This document shows positions 51,161 to 57,880 of a stretch of DNA of 61,225 nucleotides, in pieces. The stretch lies in the IMG/VR virus record IMGVR_UViG_3300044516_001491, positions 1 through 61,225 of that record; one strand, 5' to 3'. How positions within the stretch are numbered: the stretch's first letter is position 1; each line of letters opens with the position of its first letter. Under the pieces are notes generated by a model that ran no database searches, was not told the origin of the DNA, and was given only the letters and a program-made list of their open reading frames with translations. This DNA is from a virus. The position numbers and the translations under genes are program-made.

Positions 51161-51859
51161 CTAGGGGATAAAGCGAACCTCAATGGTGTTCTTAAATCCT
51201 GGGGTTGTGTTGGCGTACGGCCATCCAGGAATCTTCTCGTTCTTGTACGCCCCCAGGGCCGCCCACACTTGTGGGCTCAGGTCGATCAGGCTGTCGTCTC
51301 GCGTGCCTTGCTTCCTGTCTGCACCGTGGCAGGCGCAATAGTCGGCGATCCAGACCTCAACGGACTTACCTGTGTGCGTTGAGACGATAAGTAATTTTTG
51401 GGTAGGGATTGTGTGCCACGATGGAATATTGAGGTGCTCGCGCAATCGCGGACCAAGCGCGGCGTACATGTTCTTCAAGGTAGTCTTCCATGGGCGCACG
51501 TTTGCATACCAGCCACCCATGTTGCGGCGATAGCACTTCCACTCTGGGCGGGCAGCGCACTCTTTCTTGTTTGCATACACCCACGTCTTTGGGGAGTCGT
51601 ACCAAGAGCGAGCATGCTGGTAGGCGTCATAGCGAGTCCCGAAGCCGTTTACCCGGATAGCATTGTCCCACTTCTGGTCCCAGCTTTGAGGTCTGCTGGT
51701 GGGAACGGCTGGCTGGTCGGCAAAAACCTCTCTCGGTGGCTCCTGGACGGGTTCTGGCGGATTCCAGAAGCCCATTGGGAAGAGGAGGCCCGTAGCCACG
51801 GCCAACGCAACGAGCACTGTCCAAAATCGTCGGTGAGCCCTGTGTGCCGGTAGCTTCAT
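51161..51859 (-). CDS. exported RlpA-like double-psi beta-barrel protein
   Basis: A 232-residue protein with a signal anchor (FWTVLVALAVATGLLFPMG) after a basic start, then a Pro-rich spacer. The C-terminal third holds a DPBB-type pattern: KSVEVWIADYCACHG, DDSLIDLSPQVWAALGAYKN. The Asp after the strand and IDLS are the usual RlpA/expansin features. RlpA-type proteins act on peptidoglycan, so a role in lysis or wall modification is possible. Four more Cys residues may form disulphides. GAAGGGAGGTACCT precedes the ATG. Confidence 0.65.
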   Translation of the reverse strand: MKLPAHRAHRRFWTVLVALAVATGLLFPMGFWNPPEPVQEPPREVFADQPAVPTSRPQSWDQKWDNAIRVNGFGTRYDAYQHARSWYDSPKTWVYANKKECAARPEWKCYRRNMGGWYANVRPWKTTLKNMYAALGPRLREHLNIPSWHTIPTQKLLIVSTHTGKSVEVWIADYCACHGADRKQGTRDDSLIDLSPQVWAALGAYKNEKIPGWPYANTTPGFKNTIEVRFIP

Positions 51860-51873
51860 AGGTACCTCCCTTC

Positions 51874-51916
51874 GACAAGCCTAGCACCCTTCCGGGCTCT
51901 TGTCTAGATGATACCA
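51874..51916 (-). promoter_or_regulatory. Extended -10 promoter with 5'-terminal hairpin
   Basis: On the minus strand TGGTATCAT (51916-51908). The message should begin near 51901, and GACAAG...CTTGTC (51904-51874, six-pair stem with internal pairing) starts there and ends at the ribosome site GGGAGG of the RlpA-like gene. Confidence 0.45.
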
Positions 51917-52028
51917 GACTTCATTAGTATTTTTGTTACATAGAAAACAGCGCCCCGTTGTTTGGCGCGAGTTCCTCAGGTAGGATGCAAACGCGGCACT
52001 TGCCAGCAAAAATCACCCTGGAGGAAGC

Positions 52029-52484
52029 ATGGAAATCAGCATTGAACCGGTAGATAAGCTCGCGCTTCACCCGGAGAACGCTCGAGAGGGTGATATTGGG
52101 GCTATTGTTACCAGTATTAAGAAGAATGGGTGGTTCGGCACCATTGTGGCCCAGACTTCTACCGGGTACGTGCTTGTTGGCAATCACCGGCTCCAGGCCG
52201 CTCGCATCTGCGGCATCAAGGAAGTTCCGGTGTTCTGGGTTGACTGCGATAACGAGCGGGCAAAAGCAATTTTGCTTGCGGACAATAAAACCTCTGAGCT
52301 TGCGAGCTGGAATGACCATGCGCTTCTTGAGCTGCTCCAAGAGGCAGACGCTAACGACTACCTTCTTGACACTGCATTTGACCAGGATGATATCCAAAAG
52401 CTCCTAGCAAAACTAAACGGCTCGGAGTCTGACGATGGGGAAGTTTGTCCAACGTGCGGTTCAAAGCGCAAAAAGGGCCGATAA
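52029..52484 (+). CDS. ParB-like (ParB/Srx) nuclease-domain protein
   Basis: A 151-residue protein. PVDKLALHPENAREGDIGAI, SIKKNGWFGTIVAQTSTGYV and LVGNHRLQAARICG are the ParB N-terminal motifs; GNHRLQAA corresponds to the CTPase/nuclease box. The C-terminus ends in a zinc ribbon half (CPTCGSKRKKGR). Phage homologues include DNA modification and nuclease proteins. GGAGGAAGC gives a strong ribosome site. It is immediately followed by the metalloprotein gene. Confidence 0.8.
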   Translation: MEISIEPVDKLALHPENAREGDIGAIVTSIKKNGWFGTIVAQTSTGYVLVGNHRLQAARICGIKEVPVFWVDCDNERAKAILLADNKTSELASWNDHALLELLQEADANDYLLDTAFDQDDIQKLLAKLNGSESDDGEVCPTCGSKRKKGR

Positions 52485-52922
52485 ATGAAGTGGTACGCCG
52501 ATCTTCCTTTTGAGCTCGTTGTCCCGGTCACTATGCCGAAGTCAGAGCTACCCAAGTGGAGAGAGGCCATTGAGGTCATTGCAGATTCCTGCAAGACATT
52601 TAAGTCAGGCGTGCAGCTGGTTCGATTGCACCATCACGAAAGAGAACGCAAAACATACGGGTATCATCACCCTATGGGCATATCTATCTCCGAAGAACAC
52701 GAGATTATTCTTTGCGCCAAAGACATTGACACGGCCATCCACGAGGCGGCCCACGTAAAGTCCAATGAGAACCACACGCCAAAATGGGCAAGGATCTATG
52801 TGAAGATGGCTCGGCACTACATGACGGATGAGTTTTTACGCACGTCTATGAAGAACGCTTGCAAACATTATCGGCCAGTCCGGCCACTTGTTCGCAAGCT
52901 CGGGATCTTAGCGCAAGGCTGA
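52485..52922 (+). CDS. SprT/zincin-like metalloprotein
   Basis: A 145-residue protein with HEAAHVKSNENHTPKWARIY, an HExxH motif plus a third His, typical of SprT-like or other small gluzincin-type proteases. SprT/Spartan proteins degrade DNA-bound proteins, which would fit a neighbour with a ParB-like domain, but the family is not certain. AAAGGG precedes the ATG, directly after the stop upstream. The last 15 bases overlap a convergent small gene. Confidence 0.7.
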   Translation: MKWYADLPFELVVPVTMPKSELPKWREAIEVIADSCKTFKSGVQLVRLHHHERERKTYGYHHPMGISISEEHEIILCAKDIDTAIHEAAHVKSNENHTPKWARIYVKMARHYMTDEFLRTSMKNACKHYRPVRPLVRKLGILAQG

Positions 52923-53063
52923 GATAATCGCCTCAATGCATTGATAGCAGATCGCGTGTTCTTTTCCCCGAACTGGCTCCCCGTATTCCCACACACGTGA
53001 GACCGTTCCGCAGTGATTGCAAATGCCAAGTGGACCGGTGCCGCGCAGCACTCGAGCTACCAC
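52908..53063 (-). CDS. 51-residue zinc-ribbon protein
   Basis: Read from a GTG at 53063 that overlaps the end of the gene upstream, with GAGG seven bases ahead. The protein carries CNHCG and CYQC pairs (GICNHCGTVSRVWEYG, HAICYQCIEAIISAL). It ends the 60.5-52.9 kb leftward island. Function unknown. Confidence 0.55.
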   Translation of the reverse strand: MVARVLRGTGPLGICNHCGTVSRVWEYGEPVRGKEHAICYQCIEAIISALR

Positions 53064-53482
53064 GGGGTGGCCTCAGCTGCAAACTCGGGGCTGGCAGACT
53101 CGTCATACTGCCACGGGAACGTCTCTGCGCCGATAACGTATCGTCCGCAGCAAGGCGTTTGGACGCACTGCTCAAACGCGAGCTCAGACGCCGTCTCTGA
53201 CAAGCGGATAATCCAAAAGCTCTTCTCGTGGACGTCCTCAACGATCAAAGTCCCGTTAGGCCAGAAGGTCATTGCCTGCTTGGCTAGCCACGCGCCGATC
53301 CTTCGAACAGCAACGTCGCTAAACGAGCAGACGCGGAAACCGTCAGAGTCCGGCTCACGAAGCTCACGGGCGTAAAAGATTGGAGCCTTTGCATGTAGGG
53401 TTACAAATGCCGCCTGGCTCGTCTCTGGGTCGCAAAAGTCGCAGACAATCTGCTGCTCTGGAATATTAATATCGTCAGTCAT
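53057..53482 (-). CDS. zinc-binding protein, paralogue of 56605-57027
   Basis: A 141-residue protein from the ATG at 53482, which has AAGGAGCAAGA. CDFCDPETSQAAFVTL near the start and TPCCGRYVIGAETFPW near the end match CTYCDPATSTEIKVTL and TPCCMRYDIGAMNW in the gene at 56.6 kb, so the two are paralogues. The Cys pairs likely bind one zinc ion. Function unknown. Confidence 0.65.
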   Translation of the reverse strand: MTDDINIPEQQIVCDFCDPETSQAAFVTLHAKAPIFYARELREPDSDGFRVCSFSDVAVRRIGAWLAKQAMTFWPNGTLIVEDVHEKSFWIIRLSETASELAFEQCVQTPCCGRYVIGAETFPWQYDESASPEFAAEATPW

Positions 53483-53768
53483 TCTTGCTCCTTGCATCAT
53501 CGAGTCCGGCAATGTATGCCCAGATCAGGTTGTAAAACTCGCGCTTGCTCGTTGTCTGAAGCTTTAACACAGACCGGTGACCACCACGGTCATTGGTTGT
53601 GCAGACCAACTTTAAGCCCGCATCGTACCAAGAGTGGTAGAAACCAACCTTTGATACCTGCTTGCCGTCGATGTTTTCCCAGAGCTTTGTGCCCGGCGGG
53701 AACCCTGCCCGGCGGTTCAGGGCGTCAATGGCGTCCTGAATATCCTTCTTGGTAAAGGTATAGCTCAC
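53475..53768 (-). CDS. small hypothetical protein
   Basis: A 97-residue protein starting at a GTG with AAGGGGAAGAA. The sequence FTKKDIQDAIDALNRRAGFP, then KVGFYHSWYDAGLKLVCTTN and REFYNLIWAYIAGLDDAR, suggests an alpha/beta fold with a C-terminal helix. No family recognised. Overlaps both neighbours. Confidence 0.55.
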   Translation of the reverse strand: MSYTFTKKDIQDAIDALNRRAGFPPGTKLWENIDGKQVSKVGFYHSWYDAGLKLVCTTNDRGGHRSVLKLQTTSKREFYNLIWAYIAGLDDARSKND

Positions 53769-53893
53769 TTCTTCCCCTTCTTGGCAAAGGCCGTTCGGGC
53801 CTCAGGGCTCTGTGATCGCAAAAACCGGCGGTACTGCGAAATGCCGGTGACGACCATGGCCAGTACGAAAATACCCAAATAGATCAAACCCAT
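53765..53893 (-). CDS. 42-residue membrane protein
   Basis: MGLIYLGIFVLAMVVTGISQ is a single membrane helix, followed by a basic tail (YRRFLRSQSPEARTAFAKKG). AAGGAGTTGTT precedes the ATG and the gene overlaps the next by four bases. One of several one-helix proteins in this island; function unknown. Confidence 0.6.
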   Translation of the reverse strand: MGLIYLGIFVLAMVVTGISQYRRFLRSQSPEARTAFAKKGKK

Positions 53894-53905
53894 AACAACT
53901 CCTTG

Positions 53906-53992
53906 CTAACGCAATCCAACGGCTGAAACCAGCAACCAGATTAACCCACCGACCAAAGCGGTGATAGTCAGATCATACACCCTCTCACTCAT
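53906..53992 (-). CDS. 28-residue one-helix membrane protein
   Basis: MSERVYDLTITALVGGLIWL begins a mini-protein with one membrane helix ending LVSAVGLR. GGAGGATGCGACG, inside the upstream gene, serves as its ribosome site. Very small but with good start signals and coupling. Confidence 0.5.
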   Translation of the reverse strand: MSERVYDLTITALVGGLIWLLVSAVGLR

Positions 53993-54194
53993 CGTCGCAT
54001 CCTCCGGCGCACCAGTCGCTGCCGCACCCGGGGCATAGCCCCTGCTCACGCGCAGACTGCTGCAGCTCGTAGACGTTTACCTTTACTTCGTCAAGGAATG
54101 CATTACAGCAACTACAGGCAGAGTACACGGTCGCCCCGGCGCTATCTTCGCAGTCAACGTGAATGTGGCCCTCGATGTGGTTGCTATGCGCCAT
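53985..54194 (-). CDS. Cys/His-rich zinc protein
   Basis: A 69-residue protein. HSNHIEGHIHVDCEDSAG is His-rich; CSCC, CPGC and CAGGC pairs follow. It may bind two zinc ions. The ATG at 54194 has only a weak GGCGGA site, so translation may be coupled to the gene upstream whose stop it overlaps. Confidence 0.55.
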   Translation of the reverse strand: MAHSNHIEGHIHVDCEDSAGATVYSACSCCNAFLDEVKVNVYELQQSAREQGLCPGCGSDWCAGGCDDE

Positions 54195-54531
54195 GAATTT
54201 CCGCCGCAAAGATCTTTACCTTCAGCCGTGCCGCCCTGGCAACAACATATCCGGTCGCTCGTTCTGCGGTATCGTGAAGCTCAATCACATCATTCTGCAG
54301 CAGGAACGCAACAAACGGCTCGTTTTCGCTCCAGTGCTTCAGCCAAAACCATCCAGCCGGGGGGCTTTCATCCAGCTCGGCACTTAACCGGCAATACGGC
54401 TCATGTGTTTGAGCAACCTCTCCAGAGCACTTGCTGGCCCACTGGTGCAGCCGGATCATATCGCCATTGTACTCAACGGTTCGAAAGATTTCCGGAGGAA
54501 GCTCAGAAAGCCTGTCTAGCATTCCAATCAC
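54184..54531 (-). CDS. hypothetical protein
   Basis: A 115-residue protein. I start it at the GTG at 54531, one base after the preceding stop and eight bases after GAGGG; an ATG at 54522 is almost as good. LDRLSELPPEIFRTVEYNGD, WASKCSGEVAQTHEPYCRLS and GWFWLKHWSENEPFVAFLLQ show a mixed fold. No family recognised. Confidence 0.5.
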   Translation of the reverse strand: MIGMLDRLSELPPEIFRTVEYNGDMIRLHQWASKCSGEVAQTHEPYCRLSAELDESPPAGWFWLKHWSENEPFVAFLLQNDVIELHDTAERATGYVVARAARLKVKIFAAEIHGA

Positions 54532-54532
54532 C

Positions 54533-54829
54533 CTAGATTCCCTCGTGTTCACAGCAATTCCCCTCAGAGCAGCCAACGCATGCGCACACATCGCATGGAG
54601 CAAATGCCGGGGGCTCAATCCGTACGGGCTCTTCAATAAAGGCCAGGCTCATAACTCGTCGCCACTCGTGGTGGTCTGAGTTAAAGCAGTTGAACCCGTC
54701 TGAGTTTCCGCACTCACACATGGCGCTACTGCTAAACCAAAGCGCTTCTCCCGGCCCAAGAAGGCCGACGCGGTACTGGTACCAAGCTGCCTCTAGGCTA
54801 AGAGTAGAGATGCTATCCCTTTTTGCCAC
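54533..54829 (-). CDS. Cys-rich protein with CxxCxCxGC...CCEH motif
   Basis: A 98-residue protein read from a GTG at 54829 with GGAGG six bases ahead. CECGNSDGFNCFNSDHH lies in the middle and CDVCACVGCSEGNCCEH at the end. The latter motif recurs in the 56039-56590 protein (CELCSCAGCLDKRCCEH), so both carry the same small metal-binding module. Function unknown. Confidence 0.55.
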   Translation of the reverse strand: MAKRDSISTLSLEAAWYQYRVGLLGPGEALWFSSSAMCECGNSDGFNCFNSDHHEWRRVMSLAFIEEPVRIEPPAFAPCDVCACVGCSEGNCCEHEGI

Positions 54830-55028
54830 GCTTTTCCTCCCAGTTTTTGTTAAACCCCTCACGGAAGAAATGATCTGCCGTGTGATCAACCATTGCTACA
54901 ATACCAAAGATTTGGAAAACTGCTGCCACTAGCCAGCCAAACCAATATTCGTGCGTGATTGCGTGCCAGAATATTACATTCCCGAAGATAACAAATACAA
55001 ACCATTGGGCAAGGCCTGCTGCAAACAT
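54813..55028 (-). CDS. small two-helix membrane protein
   Basis: A 71-residue protein with two hydrophobic segments (LAQWFVFVIFGNVIFWHAIT, WLVAAVFQIFGIVAMVDH) and a charged tail (FNKNWEEKRGKKG). The ATG at 55028 lies one base after the stop of the previous membrane-protein gene. Function unknown. Confidence 0.6.
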   Translation of the reverse strand: MFAAGLAQWFVFVIFGNVIFWHAITHEYWFGWLVAAVFQIFGIVAMVDHTADHFFREGFNKNWEEKRGKKG

Positions 55029-55029
55029 C

Positions 55030-55188
55030 TTATCCCCGCCGAGTGTCGGCATAGAGGGTTGCAATGCCAAACAGGAAAAACAAACCGGCGATAACAATGT
55101 TGATCGGCTCCTTAGAGAGAACGCCGCTAATCATGAGAAGGGCGCCCCCTCCAACAATTACCAAGTCCTGCATGATGTTGTACTTCAT
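55030..55188 (-). CDS. 52-residue two-helix membrane protein
   Basis: MKYNIMQDLVIVGGGALLMI and INIVIAGLFFLFGIATLYAD are membrane helices. The ATG overlaps the upstream stop (ATGA) with GAGGAGG ten bases ahead. It pairs with the next gene, also a two-helix protein. Confidence 0.6.
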   Translation of the reverse strand: MKYNIMQDLVIVGGGALLMISGVLSKEPINIVIAGLFFLFGIATLYADTRRG

Positions 55189-55511
55189 TCTTGTCCAGCC
55201 TCCTCGATATAATGTTTTGCAATCTCATACCACTCAACCTTTGGCAAGTAGCTATGGTAGATGGCATCCGCCACAGGCCCCTTGATGTCATCCTTGTTGA
55301 GGTGACCAAGATACACCTCTTCGGCAAAGTCGCGCAACCAGCTTGCCAACGATGACGTTGCTTCGTGCACATTGACCACTTCATCGTCGGTAAAGTCAGC
55401 AATTTCTTCCCGGGCCTGAAGCAAGATGTGCTCTCCGTCGTGGTCTTCACCAATCCAGAGCGCCATGTTCCAAGTTTCCCAGTTAGCCCAACCGTTGTAT
55501 TCGCTACACAT
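55185..55511 (-). CDS. conserved phage protein (NGWANWETWN family, DUF7249-like)
   Basis: A 108-residue protein from the ATG at 55511, with AGGGATACG ahead. YNGWANWETWNMALWIGED is a signature shared by a widespread group of phage proteins of unknown function (DUF7249-like). It is acidic and helical (SLASWLRDFAEEVYLGHL, then WYEIAKHYIEEAGQ). Also found near ssDNA and recombination genes in other phages. Confidence 0.65.
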   Translation of the reverse strand: MCSEYNGWANWETWNMALWIGEDHDGEHILLQAREEIADFTDDEVVNVHEATSSLASWLRDFAEEVYLGHLNKDDIKGPVADAIYHSYLPKVEWYEIAKHYIEEAGQE

Positions 55512-55518
55512 CGTATCC

Positions 55519-55695
55519 CTACTTTTCTGCGAGCCAGCAAAGCTCGCAATCCTTGGTGCCCGGAAGATAAAAGTCTTCACACCTATGCTCTTGCACCGCA
55601 TTGTTAAAACAATCGTTGCAGTGCCAGGCAAATGACTCACTACTAAACACTTTCGGGTCATGTTGGTAGCAAGGGTTAAAAACTACTTCTACCAT
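55519..55695 (-). CDS. 58-residue Cys/His zinc protein
   Basis: MVEVVFNPCYQHDPKVFSSE starts a small protein with CNDC, CEDF and CELC motifs and several His. AAAGGTATA precedes the ATG, which overlaps the stop upstream by one base. It is likely a zinc-binding partner protein. Confidence 0.55.
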   Translation of the reverse strand: MVEVVFNPCYQHDPKVFSSESFAWHCNDCFNNAVQEHRCEDFYLPGTKDCELCWLAEK

Positions 55696-56021
55696 TATAC
55701 CTTTACGCGCTGCCGGGCAATGTACGCCGCCTGGCGCTTGTTTGATGTCGGGTCAACCTGATACCGATGCCATTCCAGCACAGCAACGCCCCCAATCTCG
55801 TCTAGGCCCAGCAGCCCCTTCGCCACGAGCCCGTCAATCGCCTTGCTGTAGCGACTGCCAATGCACGCCTTGAGGTGGTTCCGGCTCTTAAAGAGGCCGC
55901 CACTGCGGATCTGCTTTGCCTCACTAATCGCCGTGATAAAGGCGCGGAACTCCGTGTCGGTCAGCGACGCAATCTTGTCGTCCTTATGGGCATTAGCGTC
56001 CCACTTGATCCAGAGCCCCAC
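55695..56021 (-). CDS. phage replication-organiser-like winged-helix protein
   Basis: A 108-residue protein from a GTG at 56021 with GGGAGGTAAC. LWIKWDANAHKDDKIASLTD and TEFRAFITAISEAKQIRSGG, then DGLVAKGLLGLDEIG, match the N-terminal domain of phage replisome organisers/DnaT-like proteins. The end is basic (NKRQAAYIARQRVKV), consistent with DNA binding. The C-terminal half of typical organisers is absent. A possible replication protein in the window. Confidence 0.6.
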   Translation of the reverse strand: MGLWIKWDANAHKDDKIASLTDTEFRAFITAISEAKQIRSGGLFKSRNHLKACIGSRYSKAIDGLVAKGLLGLDEIGGVAVLEWHRYQVDPTSNKRQAAYIARQRVKV

Positions 56022-56038
56022 GTTACCTCCCCTCCCCA

Positions 56039-56590
56039 TCAGAACGGAAGGTCTGCAGAGACATGCTTGTGTCCGCAGCACTCCGGTACCTTTTCGTAGC
56101 CGTGCCTCTTTGCCTCATTGTTATACACAGCCCTGAGGGCGGCCAAGCACTTGTTGCACCGGCACGCTTCGCAAAGGTACGCTTCCTTTGCAAACAGTCG
56201 CCAAACATGAGCAACGTCGTGCTCAAGCGCAGTCTTCATGACGTGAATAAATGCTTTTGCCGGGTGCATGTGAGACTTCCCCAAGCTGTCAAGCGCAAGA
56301 TCGCAAGCGGCCCCAAGGTATTCAATGTGCTTGTTGAGCTTGGCAATTACAGCATCTCGATTCTTAATTTCTTGAACGAGCCGGTCAAGCTGATACCGCG
56401 CAGGCTGGCCATGCTCGTTATCCCAATATGCCAGATGCTCGCAGCAACGCTTATCAAGGCATCCCGCGCACGAGCACAGCTCGCAATTGCTTACTGGCTC
56501 CTTCTTAACCTCTACGTCGTAAGAATCACCCATCTCCTCGTCGTACTTACGAATGGTGATGGTCTCAGTTACTTCCTTCTTCTTCGCCAT
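56039..56590 (-). CDS. Cys-rich zinc-finger protein with coiled coil
   Basis: A 183-residue protein from an ATG with AGAAGGAGAAATC. CELCSCAGCLDKRCCEH at about residues 36-52, a coiled coil (LVQEIKNRDAVIAKLNKHIE), then CEACRCNKC and CCGHKH near the end. The first motif is shared with the 54533-54829 protein. A His pair near the coil (LEHDVAHVW) may join metal binding. Function unknown. Confidence 0.6.
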   Translation of the reverse strand: MAKKKEVTETITIRKYDEEMGDSYDVEVKKEPVSNCELCSCAGCLDKRCCEHLAYWDNEHGQPARYQLDRLVQEIKNRDAVIAKLNKHIEYLGAACDLALDSLGKSHMHPAKAFIHVMKTALEHDVAHVWRLFAKEAYLCEACRCNKCLAALRAVYNNEAKRHGYEKVPECCGHKHVSADLPF

Positions 56591-56604
56591 GATTTCTCCT
56601 TCTA

Positions 56605-57027
56605 TCAGACTGGTACGGGGATTGTTGCCGTAAACTCCGGCTCATCTCCCATCTCAGGCATATCTTCTACCCACGTCCAGTTCATTGCGCCAATATCATA
56701 GCGCATGCAGCACGGCGTGGCGTTAATCTCCACAAGCTCGTCATCAAACGAGCGGCCACCACCGCTCATCACGAACGTACCGTACCGGGCGTTATACGAA
56801 GCAAACTCCACCATGTCGCCATGGTCGCCTTCTTCGGTGGCCTCTGAGGCGAGGATGTGGGTGTCCGCCGCAACACGCAGGGCGGTCTTGAAATCGAATG
56901 CTGGGCAGAGCCAGCCGTTCCACCGGTAGTCGGTGCGGACTCGGGCCGTGTAGACGCCCATAGTGCCTTCACCAAGAGTGACCTTAATCTCTGTGCTTGT
57001 TGCCGGATCGCAATACGTGCAGCTCAT
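56605..57027 (-). CDS. zinc-binding protein, paralogue of 53057-53482
   Basis: A 140-residue protein. CTYCDPATSTEIKVTL and TPCCMRYDIGAMNWTW parallel the gene at 53.1 kb. The middle (GYTARVRTDYRWNGWLCPAF-like) differs more. GTAGGAGGTAGTAA precedes the ATG. It has its own promoter and leader hairpin, so it leads the transcription unit that runs leftwards to 52.9 kb. Confidence 0.65.
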   Translation of the reverse strand: MSCTYCDPATSTEIKVTLGEGTMGVYTARVRTDYRWNGWLCPAFDFKTALRVAADTHILASEATEEGDHGDMVEFASYNARYGTFVMSGGGRSFDDELVEINATPCCMRYDIGAMNWTWVEDMPEMGDEPEFTATIPVPV

Positions 57028-57047
57028 TTACTACCTCCTACTCTAGA

Positions 57048-57096
57048 GCGGGAAACCCCGCCAACACATCCTAAGGCATCGGTATTCGCCTGTCAA
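57048..57096 (-). promoter_or_regulatory. Consensus promoter with 5'-terminal hairpin
   Basis: On the minus strand TTGACA (57096-57091), 17-base spacer, TAGGAT (57073-57068). The start should fall near 57061, exactly where the hairpin GCGGG-GTTT-CCCGC (57061-57048) begins; AGTAGGAGG follows. A nearly identical promoter with TAGGAT occurs at 61139-61167. Confidence 0.65.
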
Positions 57097-57650
57097 ATCC
57101 TCCGCGTTGAGTCGCACGCCCAGGCCTGGTACCTGTACCCCAGGTTAAGAATCTGGAAGGTGGAAAATGCCTTTGGGGTAAAGCCGGAGGCTAAAAGCAT
57201 TTCCCGCACACCGTCGCTGTCCCAGCCCCAATAGTGCTCTTTATTATTGTTGTCAATCTCTCCATCTGGGGTCGTAAGGATTAAGTGCTTTGCCTTCTTG
57301 CTGATCTCCACTAAAACCTCATCTGGGTTGTCAAGGTGTTCGATGGTCTCAGAGCAGATAAACAAATCGACCTCAGGGATCTCGTGGATGGTTTTTTCAA
57401 TTGGTCCTACAAATTGATACGAAGGGGCAAAGTCTCCGATGTACCTTGTATCCGCCGGCAGAGCGCTGATGATCGTTGCGTCCCCGGCAGATAGATCAGC
57501 AATAGTCTTAACATTAGGAAAATACGAAGCTAGCGCAATGGTCATCTTTACCCTGAGAATGTGGTCTTCCCACTGCCTATGCTGATGCGGTGTCTGGTAA
57601 ATCTCTGCTAGCCGAGCATCTGAGTGTTTTTGGCGAAGTCGAATCCTCAC
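57093..57650 (-). CDS. class I SAM-dependent methyltransferase
   Basis: A 185-residue Rossmann methyltransferase: TIADLSAGDATIISALPADT is motif I, YIGDFAPSYQFVGPIEKTIH leads to VDLFICSETIEHLDNPDEVL (UbiG-like), and KHLILTTPDGEIDNNNKEHY follows. Substrate unknown; UbiG-type enzymes methylate small molecules or sugars. GTG start overlapping the upstream stop by four bases. In the context of many glycosyltransferases, methylation of a glycan is possible. Confidence 0.8.
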   Translation of the reverse strand: MRIRLRQKHSDARLAEIYQTPHQHRQWEDHILRVKMTIALASYFPNVKTIADLSAGDATIISALPADTRYIGDFAPSYQFVGPIEKTIHEIPEVDLFICSETIEHLDNPDEVLVEISKKAKHLILTTPDGEIDNNNKEHYWGWDSDGVREMLLASGFTPKAFSTFQILNLGYRYQAWACDSTRRI

Positions 57651-57880
57651 GAGTTAATGCCTTTGGACTTCTTCATCGCTGCGGCCATTGCCTTTACGGG
57701 GTCTGGGTTGATTGGCCGAAGGAACTTCATCTCTGCCAGCCGGTCGTCAAGAAGCTCGTCCATCGAAGTCCTCTCAACCCTAAGCGCCAGCTGCTCACAC
57801 CCCGTGCTGCAGCAGCGGCTTTCAGTCGGTTGCTCCATGGGGTTGCCGCAATAGAAGCAGCATCGTCCGCTTTCGGTCAT
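57647..57880 (-). CDS. small Cys-rich protein
   Basis: A 77-residue protein with CCFYCGNPME and CCSTGCEQL, a typical small zinc ribbon, then a charged helical tail (ELLDDRLAEMKFLRPINPD, KAMAAAMKKSKG). Coupled to the sigma gene by ATGA and to the methyltransferase gene by GTGA. Possible partner of the sigma fragment. Confidence 0.6.
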   Translation of the reverse strand: MTESGRCCFYCGNPMEQPTESRCCSTGCEQLALRVERTSMDELLDDRLAEMKFLRPINPDPVKAMAAAMKKSKGINS

